DNA of 6,091 nucleotides, taken from contig CAKSCN010000146.1 in the NCBI GenBank assembly GCA_934444485.1, positions 1 to 6,091 on the forward strand, read 5' to 3'. Under the pieces are notes generated by a model. The model was not told where the DNA came from. It worked only from the letters and a program-made list of their open reading frames with translations, and made no database searches. The stretch's first letter is position 1; every line of letters starts with the position of its first letter. The DNA comes from an uncultured Eubacteriales bacterium. GTDB lineage: Bacteria; Bacillota; Clostridia; Oscillospirales; CAG-382. The position numbers and the translations under genes are program-made. This document shows, one piece after another, positions 1-5,183 of this stretch.

Positions 1-243
1 AACGGTATGTTTATGACCTCCGGCGTAGGCGCACCGCTTACCTGTGAGAGTATTGTCGAGGGAGCGAAGACGTATTTCGAGTCCTCCGGATGTACCCACA
101 CCGACGGCAGACACGATATAACGCTCGAAATGGCGCAGTCGGTTGATCTTACGGCGTTCTGCGATTGGTATATCGCAATAACCGACATGGAAACCGAGTA
201 TACGGTTGAGAACTTCAACAGAGCGTTCGGAGCGGAAAAGTAA
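1..243 (+). CDS. C-terminal fragment of an unrecognised protein
   Basis: The reading frame is open from the first base and stops at TAA 241-243, so this is the 3' end of a gene that begins outside the window; 80 codons are visible. The Met codons at 7 and 13 are probably internal, because no Shine-Dalgarno can be seen before them. The fragment is soluble and acidic, with no membrane segment. Its most distinctive stretch is GCTHTDGRHDITLEMAQ at visible residues 30-46, rich in Cys, His and Asp, followed by DWYIAITDMETEY and a short charged tail ending in GAEK. I do not recognise the family and assign no function; the Cys/His/Asp cluster could be catalytic or metal-binding, but that is a guess. 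A strong terminator starts 12 bases after the stop, so this gene ends its own transcription unit and is not in an operon with comEC. Confidence 0.75.
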   Translation, partial: NGMFMTSGVGAPLTCESIVEGAKTYFESSGCTHTDGRHDITLEMAQSVDLTAFCDWYIAITDMETEYTVENFNRAFGAEK

Positions 244-255
244 AGTATTTTTGAA

Positions 256-290
256 TTGCGTCGCAGGAAGAGCTGTGGCGCAGTTTTTTA
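256..290 (+). terminator. Rho-independent terminator after the first gene
   Basis: An 11-bp stem pairs 256-266 with 273-283 around a six-base loop (267-272) and is followed by a run of six T (284-289). Three of the pairs are G-U wobbles and the rest are Watson-Crick. It begins 12 bases after the stop codon of the upstream gene. It overlaps the far 5' end of the longest comEC reading frame, which shows that this extension is not translated as part of comEC. Confidence 0.85.
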
Positions 291-333
291 TGCCGTTTTT
301 TTACACGTTATTCAATTATTCTGTCAAATTATG

Positions 334-342
334 TGCTACAAT
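334..342 (+). promoter_or_regulatory. Extended -10 promoter for the comEC operon
   Basis: TGC followed by TACAAT gives a TGn extended -10 with a hexamer one mismatch from TATAAT (337-342). No good -35 lies at 16-18 bp spacing; TTCAAT at 311-316 is the nearest resemblance but sits 20 bp away. Extended -10 promoters often work with a weak -35. The predicted transcription start is about 349, just after the upstream terminator and ahead of the Shine-Dalgarno at 361, which fits a sigma-A type promoter for comEC and the following gene. Confidence 0.6.
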
Positions 343-360
343 TTCAATATGTTATTAAGT

Positions 361-367
361 AGGGAGA
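361..367 (+). promoter_or_regulatory. Shine-Dalgarno that decides the comEC start
   Basis: AGGGAGA lies 8 bases before the in-frame TTG at 376. The two upstream in-frame ATG codons (331, 349) have no purine-rich site ahead of them. ATG 331 lies before the predicted transcription start, and ATG 349 would sit on the first base of the transcript (leaderless). TTG 376 is therefore preferred. Confidence 0.6.
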
Positions 368-375
368 GACTTGAA

Positions 376-2673
376 TTGCCGTCGCATCATGGGTTTGACA
401 GTAAAAGCAGTAATATTCCGCATTTGAAGAGACCGCTTCTTTTGGCGGCGGCAGTGTGCGTGTGCCTTGTGTGCGTCGTGATGTCTGTGAGCCTCGAGGG
501 CGTACTCACTGCGGCCTGCATTTCGGCGGCTGTTGCCGTGTCGGGAGTATTGCTGTCGGCTTGCTTTCACAGAGCCGATTTCGTTCTGCTCGGATTTATT
601 GTCGTTGCCGTTCTTGTGCGTTCGGCGTATGTGAGAGTGTCAGGACCGGAGAAGATGAGCGGCGACTTTCTCGACAAAAACCATGTTTCGGAAACAGATG
701 ACGCCGACGAGGACGATGTGGTCACGGTTGATTACAGCGGAATTGTCACGGAGGTAAATCCCGGGAGCAACTACGCATATTATACCGTAAAGCTTACCTC
801 TCCGCTGAATGTTTCCGCAAAGCTCAGCTGTTACGGTGCGAGAGGCGTCGGGATCGGTGACACCGTCGAGGGAAAGGCAAAAGTTCTGCGTCCCGAAAAG
901 GTGAAGTCGAACGGCTACTTTGAAGAACGCACGCTGAAAGCTGACGGAATATTTATGAAGCTCGAGGCAGACGGTTTGGTGAACGTGGCAAGGAAAGCCG
1001 AGAAAAGCGGTATGGCACTGCTCAGAGACCGAGTGAAGCGTGAGCTTTTGCGCTATTGCGCCGTTTCCGACGACCTCGTACCTTATTACATCGCCGTCGG
1101 TATGTTTACGGGAGACAAATCCGGTATGCCGACCGAGATAAAGAACGATTTTCGCCGCTGCGGACTGTCGCACATTCTCTCGGTGTCGGGACTTCATCTG
1201 AGCGTGCTGGTGCTTTTGGCAGGATATATACTCTCCGCAGTGAAGCTGCCGAGGTTTTTGCGCTGTGTGCTTCTCACTGCGTTTATATTCGGATATGCGG
1301 CTTTTACCGGGTTCGGAATGCCCGTGGTGAGAAGTGCGGTTATGGCGTTTGCCGTGAATTTCGGCGTTATCATCGGAAGAAAGAGCGATCCGCTCACCTC
1401 GCTTTCCGCCGCAGTTTTCGCCGTGCTTTTGATATCTCCCTATTCCATGTACGACTCCGGTGCGGCACTTTCGTTTTTGTCAACGGCAGGTATTCTTTTC
1501 TGCGCTCCGCTTTACGGCAAATGTGCGCTCGGAAGAAATGTCGTTCTCCGTATTTTCGGTTACGTTGCGTCAACGATTGTCACAACTCTTGCCGCCGTCG
1601 CTTTTTCACTGCCGGTGCTGATATTCACGTTCGGCGAGGTTTCGTTGATGTCTCCGATAGCGAATGTCGCCGCCGCACTTCCGGTCACTGTAATTCTGAC
1701 GTTCGTATTTCTGATATCTGTTCTTTCACTTATGCCTTTGGGCGTCTGCCGCTCCGTGTGTGCGATTTTGGGACTTGCGGTGAAGCTTACGGCAAACTTT
1801 CTTGTCAAGACCTCGCATTTTCTTGCGTCGCACAGATTCTCTGCCGTGAATGTTCCGGAAAAGAGCGTCGTATTCGTCATTGCCTCGGCGGCAATTGTCG
1901 TAATATGTATCGTGCTTGCGGCGTACCTTCGCAGAAATCACGCAGCGGTGCCTGCGGTTTGCGCCGTCGGTGCTTGCGTTGCGTGCTGTGCTCTGTTCGG
2001 ACTTTCAGCGGTGAGAGACTTTGCAAGACCGGCGGCTTTCGTGACATACGACAAAAACGGCGGTTATCTGTCGCTTCGCTCGGAGGGGGAGTTTATGTGC
2101 ATTTCAGCCGGTGCAAAGGACGCAAACCACGGTGCGAAGAGCGAGGATATCTGCGATTTCTACTCGGGTAAAAACGTATACGTCGTCGCCGAGAGGGGAG
2201 ACCTCGACGTTCTTCGTGAACTCAGGTGTATAGAGAACTTTGAAAGGCGGTACGGCACAGAACGCATACTGCTTCCCAAAAGTATAAACGCCGCAGACGC
2301 AAAGCTTTACCGTGAGCTTGAAGGAAAACTCCGAGACCGGGGCTTCACCGTCGAATACTACGCCAAAGGTGAGATTTCCTTCGGCAGCTTTGATTTGCGT
2401 TTTTACCCGCAGGCGGACGGATATGAGGCGGCGGTGCGCTCGGGCGGAAAGGATATCCTTGCCTTTTTGTCCTACGACAGATACAGAAGCGGAGAGACGT
2501 CTTTTATTCCAGACGGTGTTCCGGTGTTCTTGTACTCGTCAAAGAAAAAGACAAAGGATTTCGGCGGCGTCATATCGAGTGCGGAGAGGGACGTGTATGT
2601 GATGAATCTTACCTCGGAATACGGCAAACATTTGGAAAAAGGAATACCTTACAAAATATACTGTGACAGATAA
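376..2673 (+). CDS. comEC: ComEC/Rec2-family DNA-uptake channel with a degenerate C-terminal domain
   Basis: ComEC is the polytopic membrane channel that moves single-stranded DNA into the cytoplasm during natural transformation. From TTG 376 the protein is 765 residues, normal for the family (roughly 700-800). Three hydrophobic segments (about 20-38, 42-62, 69-86) precede an extracytoplasmic DUF4131/OB-fold-like region (about 116-205). The Competence membrane domain (about 230-520) carries the hallmark H-I-L-S-V-S-G-L-H-L at 266-275 and FTGFGMPVVRSAVM at 310-323. The remaining part (about 550-765) corresponds in position and size to the usual metallo-beta-lactamase-like domain, but has no HxHxDH motif and only two histidines (H585, H752), so metal-dependent nuclease activity is unlikely. 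The frame stays open upstream to a TTG at 256, but that stretch contains a terminator and this gene's promoter. The gene is first in a probable two-gene operon. Identification is firm; competence of the host is not shown here. Confidence 0.93.
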   Translation: MPSHHGFDSKSSNIPHLKRPLLLAAAVCVCLVCVVMSVSLEGVLTAACISAAVAVSGVLLSACFHRADFVLLGFIVVAVLVRSAYVRVSGPEKMSGDFLDKNHVSETDDADEDDVVTVDYSGIVTEVNPGSNYAYYTVKLTSPLNVSAKLSCYGARGVGIGDTVEGKAKVLRPEKVKSNGYFEERTLKADGIFMKLEADGLVNVARKAEKSGMALLRDRVKRELLRYCAVSDDLVPYYIAVGMFTGDKSGMPTEIKNDFRRCGLSHILSVSGLHLSVLVLLAGYILSAVKLPRFLRCVLLTAFIFGYAAFTGFGMPVVRSAVMAFAVNFGVIIGRKSDPLTSLSAAVFAVLLISPYSMYDSGAALSFLSTAGILFCAPLYGKCALGRNVVLRIFGYVASTIVTTLAAVAFSLPVLIFTFGEVSLMSPIANVAAALPVTVILTFVFLISVLSLMPLGVCRSVCAILGLAVKLTANFLVKTSHFLASHRFSAVNVPEKSVVFVIASAAIVVICIVLAAYLRRNHAAVPAVCAVGACVACCALFGLSAVRDFARPAAFVTYDKNGGYLSLRSEGEFMCISAGAKDANHGAKSEDICDFYSGKNVYVVAERGDLDVLRELRCIENFERRYGTERILLPKSINAADAKLYRELEGKLRDRGFTVEYYAKGEISFGSFDLRFYPQADGYEAAVRSGGKDILAFLSYDRYRSGETSFIPDGVPVFLYSSKKKTKDFGGVISSAERDVYVMNLTSEYGKHLEKGIPYKIYCDR

Positions 2674-2687
2674 AAAGGAGAGTACTT

Positions 2688-3455
2688 ATGCTTAAAATTC
2701 TTGCAATAGGAAACAGCTTTTCGGAGGACGCAACGTCATACCTTGAAGACATCGCAAACTGCGGCGGAGAGAAGTGTAAGGTCGTAAACCTGTACATAGG
2801 AGGATGCTCGCTTGAAAGGCACTGCCGCAATATAGACGAGGATTTGCGTGAGTACGACCCTCAGTTTAAGGCGAAGCCGACAGGGGAGAAGGTTTCGATA
2901 AAGGACGCACTTCTCTCGGACGATTGGGACGTCGTGACCCTCCAGCAGGTTAGCGGTCTTGCCGGCGTTCCCGAAACCTACCACCCTTACCTCGAAAAGC
3001 TTTCGGCATATGTAAAGGAGTACCGCCCGAACGCAAAGCAGTATCTTCACATGACATGGGCATATGAGAGAAACTTTGTGAGCGACGAATACGAAAGACA
3101 CTACAATTCCAACCAAAAGATAATGCACGAATGCGTGGTGTCGGCATACGAAAAAGCGAGGGAGAGCATGGGAAAAGACTGCTTCGGAATAATCCCGACC
3201 GGCAAGGCGATAGCAAAAATACGTGAGAGTGAGCTTTTCGATATTGACCGAGGCGGTATGTCGATTAACCGTGACGGCTTCCACCTTTCGCTCATATACG
3301 GCAGGTTTGCGGCGGCGTCGGTGTGGTATGAGACGCTTTTCGGAAAGAGCATAACCGAAAACCCGTACATTCCTCCGCATATATTCGGGAATGGCTTCGA
3401 TGAGAGAACGGAGTATATAAGAAAATGTGTTCACAGCGTTTGCAGTGAGAGATAA
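2688..3455 (+). CDS. DUF4886-type SGNH hydrolase-like protein
   Basis: This 255-residue protein has the block layout of the SGNH/GDSL hydrolase superfamily and resembles DUF4886 proteins. Block I is ILAIGNSFSEDA with candidate nucleophile Ser10. A glycine follows in IGGCS (about residue 44), then DWDVVTLQQVSG in the block III position. SINRDGFHLS (192-201) supplies the Asp196 and His199 expected of the catalytic triad. SGNH enzymes are esterases, acyl- or carbohydrate deacetylases; the substrate cannot be told here. There is no signal peptide or membrane segment, so it is predicted to be cytoplasmic. An AAGGAG site (2675-2680) sits 7 bases before ATG 2688, and the gap to the comEC stop is 14 bases with no terminator, so the two are probably co-transcribed. 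A terminator follows directly. Family assignment is good; function is open. Confidence 0.87.
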   Translation: MLKILAIGNSFSEDATSYLEDIANCGGEKCKVVNLYIGGCSLERHCRNIDEDLREYDPQFKAKPTGEKVSIKDALLSDDWDVVTLQQVSGLAGVPETYHPYLEKLSAYVKEYRPNAKQYLHMTWAYERNFVSDEYERHYNSNQKIMHECVVSAYEKARESMGKDCFGIIPTGKAIAKIRESELFDIDRGGMSINRDGFHLSLIYGRFAAASVWYETLFGKSITENPYIPPHIFGNGFDERTEYIRKCVHSVCSER

Positions 3456-3460
3456 CAACA

Positions 3461-3494
3461 TCCGCACCTCTTTGACGGGGGTGCGGACTTTTAC
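3461..3494 (+). terminator. Terminator of the comEC operon
   Basis: TCCGCACC (3461-3468) pairs perfectly with GGTGCGGA (3480-3487), extendable by two inner pairs including one G-U, around a seven-base loop. A short weak T-run (CTTTT) follows. It starts six bases after the stop codon of the SGNH gene and lies between convergent transcription units. Confidence 0.75.
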
Positions 3495-3504
3495 GTTAAC
3501 GTAT

Positions 3505-3548
3505 AAAATCAAATCGGCTTTCGCCGTCTCTGCCGTACTCGGCAAAGC
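3505..3548 (-). terminator. Probable terminator of the small Cys/His-rich gene
   Basis: Read on the minus strand, GCTTTGCCG (3548-3540) can pair with CGGCGAAAGC (3526-3517), giving nine pairs with one bulged G, followed by the T-rich stretch ATTTGATTTTAT. The structure starts eight bases after the stop codon at 3557. Smaller alternative hairpins (3531-3544 and 3515-3526) compete with it, and the T-run is interrupted, so it is only moderately convincing. Confidence 0.45.
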
Positions 3549-3556
3549 TTTTACTT

Positions 3557-3850
3557 TTAAAGGTCGTCGGCGTCCTGTACGGGTACTTCCGTAATATCGG
3601 CCGGACGACCGGTGTAGCTTCCCTGCGGATCGGTCATGACATTTCCACGGTACATATCGGCAGTATTGCTGACGACACCACCGCTCATGCCGCAATTCCT
3701 GTTTTCGGCTCCATGAATACCGCCGGCGTTATTTCCGTGTGTTTTACCGTGAGCGGATTTATGACTGCCCGAACTGCAACGACCGCAGCATTTCTTCTTT
3801 TCCGAAATTTCCGTATCGTTTGCTTTTGCTGTTTTCTCGTTCTGATGCAT
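3557..3850 (-). CDS. Small Cys/His-rich hypothetical protein
   Basis: A 97-residue protein of unknown function. Start ATG 3850 is chosen because GAGG lies five bases upstream (3859-3856); an alternative ATG at 3880 would add ten residues but has only a poorly placed AGG. The N-terminus (1-20) is polar and lysine/glutamate-rich. Residues 21-53 are rich in Cys, His and Gly: C21, C22, C25, H30, H34, H38, H46 and C53, a pattern that could bind metal. The tail carries DPQGSYTG (74-81) and ends in PVQDADDL (90-97). From memory, similar GSYTG...PVQDADDL tails recur on small hypothetical proteins of Clostridia, and this is the main reason to think the gene is real. There is no signal peptide, membrane segment or disulfide-type spacing. 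No clear promoter is visible upstream. It stands alone, converging on the comEC operon. Function is not assigned. Confidence 0.7.
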   Translation of the reverse strand: MHQNEKTAKANDTEISEKKKCCGRCSSGSHKSAHGKTHGNNAGGIHGAENRNCGMSGGVVSNTADMYRGNVMTDPQGSYTGRPADITEVPVQDADDL

Positions 3851-4148
3851 CTTTTCCTCGCCATTCTCATACGTTTGCATTGCCTGCGCACATGCTTTAC
3901 CTTATGCGCACTTACCTTCATGAATCTGTACAGAATTGCCGTGCATAGACCGTCGTCTTACGCAGAAACACGAAAGACTGACTCCATGCACTTCATCGGC
4001 ACTCGGCAAATGTGCTGCACTATGACGTACAAAAGGCACGAAGCTCGGTGTGTAAACTTCACTCAATGCCGCTTCACTCTTTCTTGTTCCGAGAATAGTA
4101 TGTTCCGCAGTGCGCAGTCTATACGTTTTTTGCTTTGGAAAAATATCC
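3851..4148. other. 298-bp gap with no supported gene
   Basis: This stretch lies between the terminator of the permease operon and the start of the small Cys/His-rich gene; the Shine-Dalgarno of that gene is at its left edge. Open frames cross it on both strands but none has a ribosome binding site or a recognisable protein. It should contain the promoter of the small gene, yet I see no convincing -35/-10 pair on the minus strand. The only repeat noticed is an octamer CTTCACTC at 4057-4064 and again at 4072-4079. No tRNA, riboswitch or terminator is apparent. Confidence 0.5.
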
Positions 4149-4178
4149 AAAAAAAGCGGCAGGTACGAAACCCACCGC
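4149..4178 (-). terminator. Terminator of the nucleoside permease operon
   Basis: On the minus strand, GCGGTGGGT (4178-4170) pairs with ACCTGCCGC (4164-4156) through nine pairs, two of them G-U wobbles, around a five-base loop. Seven T follow (4155-4149). It begins 11 bases after the stop codon of the downstream permease gene and marks that gene as the last of its operon. Confidence 0.88.
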
Positions 4179-4189
4179 ATGAAGTGCTG

Positions 4190-5182
4190 TTATCTTTCTT
4201 CTCTGAAGTACGAAAGTCCGAGACTTGCCGGAGGCTGATTCTCCTTCTTGTTTCTGAAGCTTACAACGATAAGCACTATCATCGTAACGACATAAGGAAG
4301 CATCTTTACAAGCTCGATTGCGTAGTTCGGAACGGATATGCCGAAGTTAGGAATGAACTGATACGTCCACGAAAGAAAACCGAAAAGGAGCGAACCCCAG
4401 ATTACATTGAGCGGTTTCCACGTCGCAAAGATTACAAGAGCAACTGCAAGCCAGCCGAGAGCCTCTATACCGTTTTCGGTCGCCCACATAGCCTTGTTGT
4501 ACTCAAGTACGTAGTAAAGACCGCCGAGACCCGATATTCCGGCACCTATGCAGGTAGCAAGGTACTTGTAGCGTATGACGTTTATGCCGGCGGCGTCCGC
4601 TGTTGCGGGGTTCTCGCCTATTGCACGGAGGTTGAGTCCGACTCTTGTCTTGTTTAAGAAGAGCTGAGTCAGCACGGCGACGATTATCGCAAGATAAACC
4701 ATAAATCCGTAGCTGAAGAAGAGCTGACCTACCGCTCCCATGCCCGAAAGACCGGGAATTTTCGTCGTGAACGCCTTGAAGCCGAGGTTCGTAACGGCAA
4801 CCGTTTTGTCGCCCATTACCATTTTACCGAAGAAGTTGCCGACGCCGACGCCGAAAATCGTTATCGTAAGTCCCGTTACGTTCTGGTTTGCTCTGAGCGT
4901 CACCGTGATGAAGCTGTAGAGAAGTCCCATAAGAGCGGAGGCGGCGAAAGCGACGATAAACGAGAGGATAATGCACACAAGCGGATTGTAGTTTTCACCG
5001 TGAAAATGCTCGTAAAGAAAAGCCGTCACAAATCCCGAAAAGCCGCCGACGTACATAATGCCGGGGACACCGAGGTTTAAGTGACCGGATTTTTCGGTGA
5101 TGATTTCACCCGTTGCTCCGTACATCATGACCGTACCGAACATAACGGCTCTGTTGAACCATGCAATTATTGTTGGCAGCAT
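4190..5182 (-). CDS. nupQ: Nucleoside ABC transporter permease, NupQ/YufQ type
   Basis: An inner-membrane permease of the branched-chain/ribose-type family (BPD_transp_2), matching the second permease subunit of BmpA-type nucleoside importers. The 330-residue protein is highly hydrophobic, with segments at about 12-28, 40-58, 68-95, 103-120, 160-177, 208-226, 243-277 and 293-309. TEKSGHLNLGVPGIM (29-43) is the conserved N-terminal signature. RAIGENPATADAAGINVIRYK (about 186-206) is the cytoplasmic loop expected to contact the ATPase. Start ATG 5182 follows an AAGGAGG site with nine-base spacing; a longer frame to 5212 overlaps the upstream gene and is not needed. The upstream permease stops one base before this start, and the ribosome site lies in its last codons, so translation is probably coupled. 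One oddity is Pro40 where related subunits often have Glu (NLGxEG). The substrate is inferred as nucleosides from the family; other small polar solutes are possible. Confidence 0.9.
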   Translation of the reverse strand: MLPTIIAWFNRAVMFGTVMMYGATGEIITEKSGHLNLGVPGIMYVGGFSGFVTAFLYEHFHGENYNPLVCIILSFIVAFAASALMGLLYSFITVTLRANQNVTGLTITIFGVGVGNFFGKMVMGDKTVAVTNLGFKAFTTKIPGLSGMGAVGQLFFSYGFMVYLAIIVAVLTQLFLNKTRVGLNLRAIGENPATADAAGINVIRYKYLATCIGAGISGLGGLYYVLEYNKAMWATENGIEALGWLAVALVIFATWKPLNVIWGSLLFGFLSWTYQFIPNFGISVPNYAIELVKMLPYVVTMIVLIVVSFRNKKENQPPASLGLSYFREER

Positions 5183-5183
5183 A

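Noticed and set aside
1056..2171. 371-codon open frame on the plus strand inside comEC
   Set aside because: It is the +1-shifted shadow of comEC, with an Arg/Cys-rich translation. The comEC frame has clear family motifs over the same bases.
2736..3695. 319-codon minus-strand open frame
   Set aside because: It lies antisense to the SGNH gene, crosses two terminators and overlaps the small gene in another frame; no recognisable domain.
3902..4180. 92-codon minus-strand open frame in the gap
   Set aside because: Its ATG lies inside the terminator stem of the permease operon and it has no ribosome site or family resemblance.
3713..4657. 314-codon open frame on the plus strand
   Set aside because: It runs antisense across the small gene, the gap, the permease terminator and half of the NupQ-like gene. 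Its translation resembles no family, is rich in Cys and Arg, and has no ribosome site.
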